A stretch of DNA of 64,000 nucleotides from Aurantimonas sp. Leaf443 (GTDB lineage: Bacteria > Pseudomonadota > Alphaproteobacteria > Rhizobiales > Rhizobiaceae), in the NCBI RefSeq assembly GCF_001425575.1, contig NZ_LMRD01000001.1, positions 335,745 through 399,744 of the forward strand, written 5' to 3'. Below are positions 1 through 9,308 of this stretch, in pieces. The notes below the pieces were generated by a model. That model did not search any database, was not told the DNA's origin, and saw nothing but the letters and a program-made list of their open reading frames with translations. The number at the start of each line of letters is the position of its first letter. Positions within the stretch are counted from its first letter, which is position 1. A program made the translations under genes and the position numbers.

Positions 1-132
1 GCGGCGGCTCCCCTGCCGCCACCCGGCGAGCCGGCGACGGAGAGATGACGGTCGCGGCGACGAGGGGCGCGGCGACGATGCGCGCGAACACGACGGACGC
101 GACGACGGCCAGGAGCGGGGCATAGCATTCCC
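1..132. other. Upstream flank of ruvB, no gene called
   Basis: The window opens inside or just after an unseen gene. One forward frame runs open from base 1 to a TGA at 46-48 and could be the last 15 codons of an upstream gene, but it is too short to identify. In related bacteria ruvC and ruvA usually precede ruvB; I cannot recognise a RuvA C-terminus here. A purine-rich stretch at 114-122 lies about 10 bases before the ruvB ATG and may be its ribosome binding site. Confidence 0.4.
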
Positions 133-1179
133 ATGAACACGACCCGCCTCATCGCCCCGGAGAAACGCGGCGAGGACGCCGACACCAGCCTGCGGCCGCA
201 GCGGCTCGACGAGTTCGTCGGCCAAGCGGCGGCGCGCGCCAATCTCAAGATCTTCATCGAGGCGGCCAAGACGCGCGGCGAGGCGCTGGACCACGTCCTC
301 TTTGTCGGGCCGCCGGGTCTCGGCAAGACGACGCTGGCGCAGATCATGGCCAAGGAGCTCGGCGTCAACTTCCGCTCCACCTCCGGTCCCGTCATCGCCA
401 AGGCGGGGGACCTCGCGGCCCTTCTCACCAATCTGGAGGAGCGCGACGTCCTCTTCATCGACGAGATCCACCGCCTCAGCCCGGCGGTGGAGGAAATCCT
501 CTATCCCGCCATGGAGGACTTCCAGCTCGACCTCATCATCGGCGAGGGGCCGGCGGCGCGCTCGGTGAAGATCGACCTGTCGAGATTCACCCTCGTGGCC
601 GCCACCACGCGGCTCGGCCTCCTGACGACGCCGCTGCGCGACCGTTTCGGCATTCCGGTGCGGCTGAACTTCTACACCGTGCCCGAGCTGGAACACATCG
701 TGAAGCGCGGCGCCCGGCTGATGGCGCTGCCCATGGGCGAGGACGGGGCGCGCGAGATCGCACGGCGCGCGCGCGGCACGCCGCGCATCGCCGGGCGCCT
801 CCTGCGCCGCGTGCGCGACTTCGCCACCATGGCCGATGCCGCGATCGTGGACCGGCGCATCGCCGACGAGGCGCTGACGCGGCTCGAGGTCGACAGTCTC
901 GGCCTCGACCAGCTCGACCGGCGCTATCTCGATCTCATCGCCGTCAATTTCGGCGGCGGCCCGGTGGGCATCGAGACGATCGCGGCCGCGCTTTCCGAGC
1001 CGCGCGACGCGATCGAGGACATCGTCGAGCCCTATCTGCTGCAGCAGGGCTTCCTGCAGCGCACCCCGCGCGGCCGGCTTCTGACGGCCCATGCCTTCCG
1101 CCATATCGGCCTCGCCGTTCCGTCCTCGCTGTCGGGCGTGCAGGCGGGCCTCTTCGAGGAGCCGGGCGAGGCGGATTAG
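133..1179 (+). CDS. ruvB: Holliday junction branch migration DNA helicase RuvB
   Basis: RuvB is the AAA+ motor that, with RuvA, drives branch migration of Holliday junctions in recombination repair. The 348-residue product has the usual family length. Walker A (GPPGLGKTT) is at residues 59-67, Walker B (LFIDEIH) around residue 110, and the arginine-finger segment (LRDRFG) near residues 168-173. The C-terminal winged-helix DNA-binding domain follows, including the conserved [10 protein letters not shown] stretch. The start is the first ATG and gives the expected N-terminus. The next gene on this strand is ybgC; in related genomes ruvCAB and ybgC-tol-pal are commonly adjacent, but here a minus-strand gene is wedged between them. 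Confidence 0.98.
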   Translation: MNTTRLIAPEKRGEDADTSLRPQRLDEFVGQAAARANLKIFIEAAKTRGEALDHVLFVGPPGLGKTTLAQIMAKELGVNFRSTSGPVIAKAGDLAALLTNLEERDVLFIDEIHRLSPAVEEILYPAMEDFQLDLIIGEGPAARSVKIDLSRFTLVAATTRLGLLTTPLRDRFGIPVRLNFYTVPELEHIVKRGARLMALPMGEDGAREIARRARGTPRIAGRLLRRVRDFATMADAAIVDRRIADEALTRLEVDSLGLDQLDRRYLDLIAVNFGGGPVGIETIAAALSEPRDAIEDIVEPYLLQQGFLQRTPRGRLLTAHAFRHIGLAVPSSLSGVQAGLFEEPGEAD

Positions 1180-1217
1180 AGCGTCGTGCGTCCCTTCGGA
1201 CGCACAAAGGACGCTCC
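1180..1217. repeat. Short interrupted palindrome after ruvB
   Basis: A perfect 8-bp stem, GTGCGTCC (1186-1193) with GGACGCAC (1198-1205) around a CTTC loop, is enclosed by an outer arm pairing near 1180-1185 and 1210-1216. No T-run follows, so this is not a classic terminator. Its layout resembles short palindromes dispersed in many rhizobial genomes, which is an impression from memory. It could also simply end ruvB transcription. Confidence 0.5.
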
Positions 1218-1331
1218 AAGCCATTGAGTCTACGCATCAAGCCGTCCGAACATCGAGCGCGATCGTCGGGACCGATGCAGGAGAACGCCGTGCGCCCCGG
1301 ACGGACGCACGGCGTTCCCAGCGTCAGGCGG

Positions 1332-3539
1332 TCACTTCGTCAGAGACGCGGCGGCCCCGTCCACGCGGCCGATCGAGAAGAACAGCGTCTCTCCCGAGGA
1401 ATCGTCGACGCCGTCATTGTCGGTGACGACATAGCCGGTGCCGGTCCCGTCGATGGCGAAGCCCTCGACCTTGTCGACGACGTAGCCCTGCGTCTGGGCC
1501 TTCAGGTCGGGCAGGAGATCGCGCACCGTTTCCTTGGCGACGACGGGGAGCGGGCCGCCGAGCGGCGCCGGCGTCAGCTCGGCGAGGGCGACTCGGGTGA
1601 TCGCCTTCAGCCGCGCCGCCGCGCCGATCTGGTTGTCGCGCTCGATGAAATAGGCGTGGTCGCCGTGAACCGTGATTTCCGACAGTCCGGTCCAGGCGCC
1701 CTCGCCCTCGGCCGCGTCGAGGGGATAGAGCACGGCGCCCCACTCCTTCGTCTTCGGATCGTAGGAGACGAGCTTGGTCTGGTTCGCGGGATCGTTCTTC
1801 CACGGGCGCTGGATCGCGACCCAGAGCCGGTCGCCGATCATCGCGATGCCTTCAGCCCCGAACCGCGTCTCGCCCTCCAGGAGTGCGGGCGGGAAGGCGA
1901 CCGTCTCGGTCACCGCGCCCGTCGCGTCGACGTGAACGAGCTGGTGCGGCACGTCCTTGTCCGTCCGGCCCTCGCTGGCCAGCCAGGCGCCGCCGGCGCC
2001 GTCGGGCGTCAGACCCTCGAGATCGAGATGGGCGGCGGCTTCGCCCTTGTCCGTCACGGGGCGCGCCGCGACGATGCGCGCGGGCTTGGTGGTGGCGTCG
2101 ATGGTGAAGAGGGTGGGCGCCGCGCCGTAGACGCTGTCGCTGACGGCGTAGAGCAGGCCGGGCGTCTGCGGATCGGCGGCGAGGCCGGACAGGGCGCCGA
2201 AGCCGATCGGCATGCCGTCCTTCATCGTCGAGACGATCTGCGGATAGGCTGGGACGCCTTCGGCCCGTTCGTAGAGCATGACGTGACTGCGCGCCGCGCC
2301 GTCCTCCACCAGATCCGCCTCGTTGGCGGTGGCCAGGAGGTTTCGCGCGGGAATCGCGACCGCGCCCTCCGGCGAGATGCCCGAGGGCAGGATCTGCAGG
2401 AGTTGCGGCTCCGCGCCCGTGTCCCTGTAGACGCCGACCAGCGAGGCCCGCTCGGCGAGGACGAAGATCAGCGTCTCGCCGCCGAATGCGGCGACCTCCA
2501 GCCCCTCCGGCTCGATGCCCTTGGCGTCGGAGCGCTTGTCGGGATAGTGCCCGGCCAGGGCGGCCTGCATCTCCAGCGACGGGCCCGACTCGGACGCGAC
2601 GCTGCCGTCGCGGTTGAAGACGGTGAAGCCGCGCGTCCCGCCCTTCCAGTCGCCTTCGTTGGCGATCACGAGGCGGTCCGTTCCGAGCCACTTGATCGCA
2701 TCGGGCTCGCGCGGGCGGGCCTCGATCGAATCGACGAAGGCGAGCCTGCCGTCGTCCTTTGCGTCGACGCCCTCCAGCGCGACCGTGCCGGCGCTGAAAT
2801 GGCCGGTGACCGCAGCGCTGGCGCCGTCGATCAGGACGATGTGATTGTTCTCCTGCAGCGTCACCGCGAGCTCGTTGCGGGCGTTGAAGGCGACGAATTC
2901 GGGCTCCGGATCCTCCGGCGCGATGGTCGCGAGGCCGGTCATCTCGACGCGCCTGGCGCCGGCGCAGTCGGGCGTTCCATCCTGCAAGGGCAGGATCACC
3001 ACGAAGCCGGCCGGCATCTGCGGCAGCGCTCCGTCGTTCAGATCCTCGTCGCGCTCGTTCTCGATCGCGACGGCCGCCAGGGTGCCGTCCGGCGAGACGG
3101 CGACGGAGTCGGGCTGGCCGCCGAGGTCGCAGGTCGCTCCCATCGTCTTCGTGGCGAGGCTGACGGCGCCGAGCTGTCCGGCCGGCTCGGTCTTGGAGTC
3201 GGACGTGCGGAAGCCGACGAGGACGGTGTCGCCCGCCACCGCCACGGAGGTCGGCTCGCCGTCGATGGCGAGATAGCCGCCGGCCTTCGGCGCCCTCGCG
3301 TCGGAAATGTCGATGAAGCCGATGCCGCCGTTCGGGCTGTCGGAATAGACCAGCGTCCGGCCGTCCTTCGAGGCCGTGATGATCTCGGCGGATGTCTCGG
3401 AGGCAGGGTCGGTGCCCTCGGGCAGGTTCGAGGCGACGGGGAAGGACGCGATGCGGTTGAACACCGGCTCGGCGAAGCTCACGAGCGTCGAGGAGGCCAG
3501 AAGAACCGCGGCCAAGGGAAGTATCGGGGTCAAGCGCAT
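1332..3539 (-). CDS. Exported phytase-like esterase/beta-propeller protein
   Basis: The product is 735 residues. It begins with a clear signal peptide (MRLTPILPLAAVLLAS, cleavage near the SFAEP region), so it should be periplasmic or secreted. The first part looks like a YncE/choice-of-anchor-I type beta-propeller with repeated DGR/DGT blades. The last 300 or so residues resemble the 'esterase-like activity of phytase' domain (GLSGLAADPQTPGLLYAVSD, LDLEGLTPDG, GAEGIAMIGDRLWVAIQRP). The open frame extends further upstream, but the ATG at 3539 has a good AGGAG site and starts the signal peptide. Substrate is unknown; the family name alone does not establish phytase activity. It is a single transcription unit opposite in direction to ruvB and ybgC. 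Confidence 0.8.
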   Translation of the reverse strand: MRLTPILPLAAVLLASSTLVSFAEPVFNRIASFPVASNLPEGTDPASETSAEIITASKDGRTLVYSDSPNGGIGFIDISDARAPKAGGYLAIDGEPTSVAVAGDTVLVGFRTSDSKTEPAGQLGAVSLATKTMGATCDLGGQPDSVAVSPDGTLAAVAIENERDEDLNDGALPQMPAGFVVILPLQDGTPDCAGARRVEMTGLATIAPEDPEPEFVAFNARNELAVTLQENNHIVLIDGASAAVTGHFSAGTVALEGVDAKDDGRLAFVDSIEARPREPDAIKWLGTDRLVIANEGDWKGGTRGFTVFNRDGSVASESGPSLEMQAALAGHYPDKRSDAKGIEPEGLEVAAFGGETLIFVLAERASLVGVYRDTGAEPQLLQILPSGISPEGAVAIPARNLLATANEADLVEDGAARSHVMLYERAEGVPAYPQIVSTMKDGMPIGFGALSGLAADPQTPGLLYAVSDSVYGAAPTLFTIDATTKPARIVAARPVTDKGEAAAHLDLEGLTPDGAGGAWLASEGRTDKDVPHQLVHVDATGAVTETVAFPPALLEGETRFGAEGIAMIGDRLWVAIQRPWKNDPANQTKLVSYDPKTKEWGAVLYPLDAAEGEGAWTGLSEITVHGDHAYFIERDNQIGAAARLKAITRVALAELTPAPLGGPLPVVAKETVRDLLPDLKAQTQGYVVDKVEGFAIDGTGTGYVVTDNDGVDDSSGETLFFSIGRVDGAAASLTK

Positions 3540-3776
3540 GTCCTGGGGCTCCTGATGCGGACGGGATGGACCGGCATCAAACAGCGGCAGGTGACGGGGC
3601 GATGAACCGGACGTGACGCGTGCGTGACAATCGCCGCAGGCTCTGCCGCGCCCGTGCGCGCTCCGCGGACGGTCGGCGCCCGACAGGCGTCTCAAGGTCC
3701 GGCGCCAAGCCCTTGGTTTCGCGGCACGGAGCGAAAACCGATTCCGTCGGTCGGCGCGATGCTGTAGGCGACCGGC

Positions 3777-4238
3777 ATGGATCATTCGATCGCCGGCCGG
3801 CTCACGCAGACAGGGCACGAGCTTCTCGTGCGCGTCTATTTCGAGGACACGGACTTTTCCGGCGTCGTCTACCACGCGCGCTATCTGCAGTTTCTGGAGC
3901 GGGGACGGTCCGATTTCCTGCGGCTGAAGGGGATCGGTCACCGGGAGCTTCTGGACGGCGCCTTCGGCGCGCCGATGGCCTTCGCCGTGCGGCGCATGGA
4001 GATCGAGTTCCTGCGTCCCGCCCGGATCGACGACATCCTGCGGGTCGAGACGCGCACGGCCCTTCTCGGCGGCGCCCGCGTCGTTCTCGACCAGCGCATC
4101 CTGCGCGGCGAGGCGGACGTCCTGGTGGAGGCCCGCGTCAAGGTGGCGGTGATCTCGCCGGCGGGCAAGCCGATGCGCATGCCGCCGGCCGTTCTCGCCA
4201 CGCTGGCGCCGGAGGAGGCCTCGGTCGCCGGGGCCTGA
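3777..4238 (+). CDS. ybgC: Tol-Pal system-associated acyl-CoA thioesterase YbgC
   Basis: This is a hotdog-fold thioesterase of 153 residues. The family signature EDTDFSGVVYHARYLQFLER lies at residues 23-42; by alignment with E. coli YbgC the catalytic Asp is residue 26. YbgC acts on acyl-CoA or acyl-ACP in the cytoplasm and is linked genetically to phospholipid metabolism and the Tol-Pal complex. It is the first gene of the tol-pal cluster, with 262 bases between it and tolQ. The ATG at 3777 gives a normal N-terminus; the ribosome binding site is weak. Confidence 0.95.
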   Translation: MDHSIAGRLTQTGHELLVRVYFEDTDFSGVVYHARYLQFLERGRSDFLRLKGIGHRELLDGAFGAPMAFAVRRMEIEFLRPARIDDILRVETRTALLGGARVVLDQRILRGEADVLVEARVKVAVISPAGKPMRMPPAVLATLAPEEASVAGA

Positions 4239-4282
4239 GCCCCCGCGCCGCAGCGGGCATCGCGCCGATTCGCGCGGTCCCG

Positions 4283-4297
4283 CTAAGAAAACCTTAA
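4283..4297 (+). promoter_or_regulatory. CtrA-like box upstream of tolQ (one mismatch)
   Basis: The sequence reads CTAA, seven bases, TTAA, and so differs from the CtrA consensus TTAA-N7-TTAA at one position. A further TTAA follows at 4300-4303, making a TTAACC direct repeat. It lies about 200 bases before the tolQ ATG in the only long spacer of the cluster. CtrA is encoded in this window. Binding is inferred from the motif alone. Confidence 0.45.
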
Positions 4298-4500
4298 CCT
4301 TAACCGTGTTTCAACGGGGCGCGTCCGATGCGGTCGGGCCACGCCATTCTTTCACCGGATTTACTCGTGAAGGACGGTGCGGGTCTCTTCGACAGGTGTC
4401 GGTCGTCGACAGCCAGAGGGCGAAGCCGCGGCGAGCCTTCGGGTCATGCCCGCTTTCGGCACGTCAGCCGACCCGCATCGCTTACCGAGGAACTTGACGG

Positions 4501-5217
4501 ATGAACGGAGAAGTCGTTCACGAAACCCTGGCCGCCGCCGGATCGGTGTCGATGTGGGACCTGTTCTGGCAGGCCGGCCTCATCGTCAAGCTGGTGATGA
4601 TGGGCCTCATCGTCGCCTCGGTCTGGACCTGGGCGATCATCGTCGACAAGTCCATGCGCTTCGGGCGCGTGCGCCGGCAGCTGAACAGCTTCGAGACGCA
4701 TTTCTGGTCCGGCCAGTCTCTGGAGGACCTCTACCACAACCTCTCCGAGCGCAAGACCTCCGGCATGGGCGCCCTGTTCGTGGCGGCGATGCGCGAGTGG
4801 AAGAAATCCTTCGAGAAGGGCGCCCGCTCGCCGATCGGCCTGCAGGCGCGCATCGAGAAGGCGCTGGACGTGACGCTCGCCCGCGAGATGGACGATCTGG
4901 AATCGCGCCTCGGCTTTCTCGCCACGATCGGCTCGGCCGCGCCCTTCGTCGGCCTCTTCGGCACCGTCGTCGGCATCATGACCTCGTTCCAGGCCATCGC
5001 CGGCTCGAAGTCGACCAACCTCGCCGTCGTCGCGCCCGGCATCGCCGAGGCGCTCCTGGCGACCGCCATCGGCCTCGTGGCCGCGATCCCGGCGGTCATC
5101 GCCTACAACAAGCTCTCCGCCGACGCGGGCAAGATCGGGCTGCGGCTCGAGGCCTTCGCCGACGAGTTCTCCGCGATCCTGTCGCGGCAGATCGACGAGA
5201 GGACGCCCGCCCGCTGA
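4501..5217 (+). CDS. tolQ: Tol-Pal system inner-membrane proton channel subunit TolQ
   Basis: TolQ belongs to the MotA/TolQ/ExbB family and, with TolR, forms the proton-driven stator that energises TolA. The product is 238 residues. The first membrane helix is near residues 25-50 (LIVKLVMMGLIVASVWTWAI). After a cytoplasmic loop come two helices spanning the family-typical LGFLATIGSAAPFVGLFGTV and EALLATAIGLVAAIPAVIAY stretches. It lies 33 bases before tolR in a clear operon. The spacer before it carries TTAA repeats that may respond to CtrA. Confidence 0.97.
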   Translation: MNGEVVHETLAAAGSVSMWDLFWQAGLIVKLVMMGLIVASVWTWAIIVDKSMRFGRVRRQLNSFETHFWSGQSLEDLYHNLSERKTSGMGALFVAAMREWKKSFEKGARSPIGLQARIEKALDVTLAREMDDLESRLGFLATIGSAAPFVGLFGTVVGIMTSFQAIAGSKSTNLAVVAPGIAEALLATAIGLVAAIPAVIAYNKLSADAGKIGLRLEAFADEFSAILSRQIDERTPAR

Positions 5218-5250
5218 GTTCGGCGCGCGGCTGCTAGGGGATCGACGATC

Positions 5251-5706
5251 ATGGGCATGTCCACGGGTTCGGGCGGTGGGGGCGGATCGCGCCGCGGCCG
5301 GCGCGGCGGCAAGCGCCGCGCGCCGATGAGCGAGATCAACGTGACGCCGATGGTCGACGTCATGCTGGTGCTGCTCATCATCTTCATGGTGGCCGCGCCC
5401 ATGCTGACGGTGGGCGTGCCCATCGACCTGCCGGAGACGGCGGCCAAGGCGATGAATTCGGAGACGCAGCCCATCACCATCTCGGTGAACTCGACCGGCG
5501 GCGTGTTCATCCAGGAATCGGAGATCGCGGTCGAGGAGGTCGTCGCCAAGCTGCAGGCGATCGCCAAGACCGGCTACGAGGAGCGCATCTTCGTGCGCGG
5601 CGACAAGACGGCCGACTACGGCACGGTGATGAAGGTGATGGCGCTGATCTCCTCCGCGGGGTTCAAGAATATCGGCCTCGTGACCGCGCCGGACGTGTCG
5701 GTGTGA
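5251..5706 (+). CDS. tolR: Tol-Pal system protein TolR
   Basis: TolR is an ExbD-family single-pass inner-membrane protein of 151 residues. The N-terminus is glycine- and arginine-rich. The SEINVTPMVDVMLVLLIIFMV region follows, with the proton-carrying Asp at about residue 36, then a periplasmic domain that binds peptidoglycan in characterised homologues. It follows tolQ by 33 bases and precedes tolA by 7, consistent with one transcript. Confidence 0.97.
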   Translation: MGMSTGSGGGGGSRRGRRGGKRRAPMSEINVTPMVDVMLVLLIIFMVAAPMLTVGVPIDLPETAAKAMNSETQPITISVNSTGGVFIQESEIAVEEVVAKLQAIAKTGYEERIFVRGDKTADYGTVMKVMALISSAGFKNIGLVTAPDVSV

Positions 5707-5713
5707 GGGCGCC

Positions 5714-6862
5714 ATGAAGACCGGCGTCGCCACCTCCGCTGTCCTGCACGCGGCGGTCCTCTCCTGGGGACTGCTGACCTTTTCCGCGCCCGCTCCGCTT
5801 CAGGTCGAGACCGAGGCCTTGCCGGTCGATCTCGTGTCCATCGAGGAATTCTCCCAGTCGGTCGCCGGCGACGAGAAGGCGCCGGTGAGCGAGAAGCCCG
5901 CGCCCGCGCCCACCAAGAAGCCGCAGACGCTGCCGATGCCGGCCGAGAATGTCGGCGACAACGAGGTCGACCTGCCGACGCCGCCGACGCCGGTGGCGCG
6001 CCCGAAGCCGGTCGAGACGGCCGCCGCCGCCAAGCCCTCGCCGCCGCCCCCGGCGCCCGCGAAAGTGCCCGAGCCGGCAAAGCCCGAGCCCGTGAAGGAG
6101 GCGGCCAAGCCCGCCGAGCCGACGCCGCCGCAGCCCGACCCCGTCGAGCAGGCGATCGAGGAGGCGCAGGACGTGACGCCCGAGCCCGTGGCGGCCGAGC
6201 CGCAGAAGGAGGAGGCGGAGATCGCCGCGCCCCGCAATCTGCCCAAGCCCGCCCCGAAGCCGCAGCCGCCCAAGAAGGTCGAGGTCGCCGAGGCCAAGCC
6301 CGTCGAGGAGAAGAAGCCCGAGCCCAAGAAGCCCGAAGCGGCCAAGCCCGAGCCGAAGACGTCGACGCAGACCGCCAGGACCGAGACCGGCAAGGCCGAC
6401 GCCAAGGATTCCAAGTCCAGGAGCGACAAGGCCGAGGCGGAGGAGAGTTTCGACGCCGAGGCCATCGCCGCGCTCCTCAACAAGGAGAAGGCGGCCGGCG
6501 GCGGCGCCAAGCGCTCCACCGAGACGGCCTCGCTCGGCGGCAAGACGACGACGGGCGCCAAGCTCTCGCAGAACGAGATGGACGCGCTGCGCGGCCAGAT
6601 CCAGAAGTGCTGGTCGCCGCCCGCCGGCGTCTCGGAGGCGGGCAGCCTGCGCATCTCGATCCAGATGCGGCTCGACCCGACCGGGGCCCTCGAGGCGCGG
6701 CCCGAGATCGTCTCGGGCGGCGGTTCGGCCGGCATCGAGCGGGCGGCCGGCGAGGCGGCGCGGCGCGCCGTGATGAAATGCGCGCCCTACAACCTGCCGT
6801 CCGACAAGTACGACACCTGGGCCGAGGTCGTGGTCAATTTCGACCCGAGCCAGATGTTTTGA
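5714..6862 (+). CDS. tolA: Tol-Pal system protein TolA
   Basis: TolA spans the periplasm and links the TolQR motor to TolB and Pal. The 382-residue product starts with one membrane anchor (about residues 5-25). A long low-complexity stretch rich in Pro, Lys, Glu and Ala follows, roughly residues 50-270, as expected for the extended periplasmic rod. It ends in a TolA/TonB-type globular domain with two Cys (QIQKCWSPP and VMKCAPYNLP) that probably form the conserved disulfide. The repetitive middle has strong shadow frames on both strands. It is co-directional with tolR (7-base gap) and tolB. Confidence 0.93.
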   Translation: MKTGVATSAVLHAAVLSWGLLTFSAPAPLQVETEALPVDLVSIEEFSQSVAGDEKAPVSEKPAPAPTKKPQTLPMPAENVGDNEVDLPTPPTPVARPKPVETAAAAKPSPPPPAPAKVPEPAKPEPVKEAAKPAEPTPPQPDPVEQAIEEAQDVTPEPVAAEPQKEEAEIAAPRNLPKPAPKPQPPKKVEVAEAKPVEEKKPEPKKPEAAKPEPKTSTQTARTETGKADAKDSKSRSDKAEAEESFDAEAIAALLNKEKAAGGGAKRSTETASLGGKTTTGAKLSQNEMDALRGQIQKCWSPPAGVSEAGSLRISIQMRLDPTGALEARPEIVSGGGSAGIERAAGEAARRAVMKCAPYNLPSDKYDTWAEVVVNFDPSQMF

Positions 6863-7016
6863 CCCATCGCCCGAATGATCCGGGGCATCGCCGCGCCCGC
6901 GGCGGCCCCCTCTGCCAGGAGCGGGCCGGCGCCGCGTCGCCCGCCCGATCTCTCAACGTAAAGGCGCGGCCGTTGCCAACGGCCGTCAGCCGTCGCCACG
7001 ACGGAAGGCTCCCATC

Positions 7017-8330
7017 ATGATCCGACTGCTGCAGACGGCCTGCGCCGCCATGCTCCTCGCCTCCGGCGCCCTTCTCTCGCTGACAGGCTCGGCCAACGCG
7101 CTGGTCGAGATCGACGTGACGCAGGGCAACGTCGCACCGCTTCCCATCGCCGTTCCCGACTTCGCCTCGCGCGACGGGATCGGCGCCAAGATCTCCGGCG
7201 TCGTCGAGGCCGACCTCAAGCGCTCCGGCCTCTTCGCGCCGATCGCCAAGGCCGCCTTCATCCAGAAGGGCCTGACGCCGGACCAGACGCCGAACTTCGC
7301 CGACTGGACCGTCATCAATGCCGAGGCCATCGTCGCCGGGCGCGTGACGCCGGAGGCGGACGGGCGCCTGCGCGTCGAGTTCCGCCTCTGGGATACGGCC
7401 GCCGGCCAGCAGCTCGACGGCCAGCAGTTCTACACGACGCCCGAGAACTGGCGCCGCGTCGCCCATATCATCGCCGACGCGATCTACGAGCGGCTGACCG
7501 GCGAGAAGGGCTATTTCGACACGCGCATCGTTTTCGTGTCGGAGACCGGCTCCAAGGACAAGCGCGTCAAGCGCCTCGCCATCATGGACCAGGACGGCGC
7601 CAACGTGCGCTATCTCACGCAAGGGGGCGATCTCGTCCTCACGCCGCGCTTCTCGCCGAACCGGCAGGAGATCACCTATATGTCCTTCGGCAACGGCGAG
7701 CCGCGGGTCTACCTCCTGCAGCTGGAGACCGGCCAGCGCGAGATCGTCGGCAACTTCCCGGGCATGACCTTCTCCCCGCGCTTCTCGCCGGACGGGCAGA
7801 AGGTGGTGATGAGCCTCCAGCAGGAGGGCAACGCCAATATCTACGCGATGGACCTGCGCTCGCGCGCGACGACCCGCCTGACCTCGACGGCGGCCATCGA
7901 CACCTCTCCCTCCTTCTCGCCGGACGGCCAGCGCATCGTCTTCGAGAGCGACCGCGGCGGGCGCCAGCAACTCTACGTGATGAGCGCGGGCGGAGGCGGC
8001 CAGCAGCGCATCTCCTTCGGCGACGGCGCCTATTCGACGCCCGTCTGGAGCCCCCGCGGCGATCTCATCGCCTTCACCAAGCAGTCGGGCGGCCAGTTCC
8101 AGATCGGCGTCATGCGCCCGGACGGCTCGGGCGAGCGCATCCTGACCTCGGGCTTCCACAACGAGGGCCCGACCTGGGCGCCGAACGGGCGCGTGCTCAT
8201 GTTCTTCCGCGACGGGCAGGGCGGCGGCGGCCCGCAGCTCTTCTCCATCGACCTCACCGGCCGCAACGAGCAGCGGATCGCGACGCCCGGCTTCGCCTCG
8301 GACCCGGCCTGGTCGCCCATCCTGGAATAG
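7017..8330 (+). CDS. tolB: Tol-Pal system beta-propeller protein TolB
   Basis: TolB is a periplasmic protein that binds Pal and releases it when contacted by TolA. The product is 437 residues. A signal peptide occupies about residues 1-28, followed by an N-terminal alpha/beta domain and a six-bladed propeller visible as repeated FSPDGQ/WSPRGD/WAPNGR motifs. A 154-base spacer separates it from tolA; the start is supported by a GGAAGG-type site before the ATG. Confidence 0.97.
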   Translation: MIRLLQTACAAMLLASGALLSLTGSANALVEIDVTQGNVAPLPIAVPDFASRDGIGAKISGVVEADLKRSGLFAPIAKAAFIQKGLTPDQTPNFADWTVINAEAIVAGRVTPEADGRLRVEFRLWDTAAGQQLDGQQFYTTPENWRRVAHIIADAIYERLTGEKGYFDTRIVFVSETGSKDKRVKRLAIMDQDGANVRYLTQGGDLVLTPRFSPNRQEITYMSFGNGEPRVYLLQLETGQREIVGNFPGMTFSPRFSPDGQKVVMSLQQEGNANIYAMDLRSRATTRLTSTAAIDTSPSFSPDGQRIVFESDRGGRQQLYVMSAGGGGQQRISFGDGAYSTPVWSPRGDLIAFTKQSGGQFQIGVMRPDGSGERILTSGFHNEGPTWAPNGRVLMFFRDGQGGGGPQLFSIDLTGRNEQRIATPGFASDPAWSPILE

Positions 8331-8360
8331 GGATCCGACCCATCGAGGCTCATGACTGTT

Positions 8361-8394
8361 GCGGCTCCGCATCACCCGATGCGGAGCCGCGTGC
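8361..8394 (+). terminator. Strong hairpin between tolB and pal
   Basis: A perfect 13-bp stem, GCGGCTCCGCATC (8361-8373) with its complement (8378-8390), has a four-base ACCC loop. Only a weak T-rich stretch follows. It probably ends or attenuates tolQRAB transcription, leaving pal to its own promoter downstream. Confidence 0.65.
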
Positions 8395-8470
8395 GTCTTT
8401 CGGCATCTCGCATTGTGTCGCGATTCCAAGGGGTTGAGGCGGGCTCTCGCATCTGCGAAGACGGACGGGT

Positions 8471-8485
8471 TTTACCGCCCATTAA
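8471..8485 (+). promoter_or_regulatory. CtrA-like box upstream of pal (one mismatch)
   Basis: The sequence is TTTA, CCGCCCA, TTAA: the right spacing for the CtrA consensus TTAA-N7-TTAA, with one changed base. It lies about 57 bases before the pal ATG and just after the tolB terminator, where a promoter would be expected. Function is inferred. Confidence 0.45.
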
Positions 8486-8542
8486 CCGTCCTCGTCGTAA
8501 AGCTTCGTCGATCGAATTTCCATCATCCTGAAGGAGCTGGCC

Positions 8543-9109
8543 ATGCGCCGGAACGCGCTCACGGTTAAGAGCAGCATCGCACTCGCCCTCGTCGCCAGCC
8601 TCGCTCTCGCCGGCTGCGCGAAGAAGAACCAGAACCTGCCCGACAACGCCGCCGGCCTCGGCCTCGGCGGCGCCGGCGGCATGGGCGGCGCCGGCGGCTA
8701 CGGCGCGAACGGCGCCGGCGGACGCGGCGGCGCGGGCGCGCCGGGCTCGACGCAGGACTTCACGGTCAATGTCGGCGACCGCATCTTCTTCGACTCCGAC
8801 TCCTCCGTCGTGCGCGGCGACGCGCAGCAGACGCTCGCCCGCCAGGCGCAGTGGCTGAACCAGTATCCGCAGTATTCCATCGTCGTGGAAGGGCATGCCG
8901 ACGAGCGCGGCACGCGCGAATACAACCTGGCGCTCGGCGCCCGCCGCGCCGCCGCCACGCGCGACTATCTCGCCCAGCAGGGCGTGCCCGCCAACCGCAT
9001 GCGCACCATCTCCTACGGCAAGGAACGCCCGGTCGCGGTCTGCGACGACATTTCCTGCTGGTCGCAGAACCGGCGCGCCGTCACGGTGCTGGGCGGCGCC
9101 GGCAGCTGA
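8543..9109 (+). CDS. pal: Peptidoglycan-associated lipoprotein Pal
   Basis: Pal is an outer-membrane lipoprotein that binds peptidoglycan and TolB. The 188-residue product has a lipoprotein signal ending in LALAGC, with the lipidated Cys at residue 25. A long glycine/alanine-rich linker follows (about residues 37-68). The C-terminal OmpA-like domain carries the diaminopimelate-binding region (EGHADERGTREYNLALGARR). An AAGGAG site precedes the ATG. It has its own upstream region between a tolB hairpin and the start. Confidence 0.97.
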   Translation: MRRNALTVKSSIALALVASLALAGCAKKNQNLPDNAAGLGLGGAGGMGGAGGYGANGAGGRGGAGAPGSTQDFTVNVGDRIFFDSDSSVVRGDAQQTLARQAQWLNQYPQYSIVVEGHADERGTREYNLALGARRAAATRDYLAQQGVPANRMRTISYGKERPVAVCDDISCWSQNRRAVTVLGGAGS

Positions 9110-9308
9110 TCCGGCCGCTTCCGAACCATCGCGGGAAGGGGCGGGCGGCGACGTCCGGCCCTTCTTCGCGACCGGAGCCCGCCCGCGCCGATCCAATGCG
9201 GCCGCCCGTCAAACTTTGGCCGACTTCGCTTCGTCCATGCTAGCAACGCACGACCGGGCCTCGCGCCAGACCCGCCCGGCCCGATCTTCGCCACGAGGGA
9301 TTCCACCG

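Noticed and set aside
1224-3605. Plus-strand open frame of 793 codons opposite the phytase-like gene
   Set aside because: It is antisense to a protein with a signal peptide and recognisable domains. Its own translation is repetitive Arg/Gly/Ala/Asp typical of GC-rich shadow frames.
5950-6480. DNA repeat array inside tolA
   Set aside because: The repetition of Pro/Lys/Glu/Ala codons reflects the normal low-complexity rod of TolA, not a separate repeat element.
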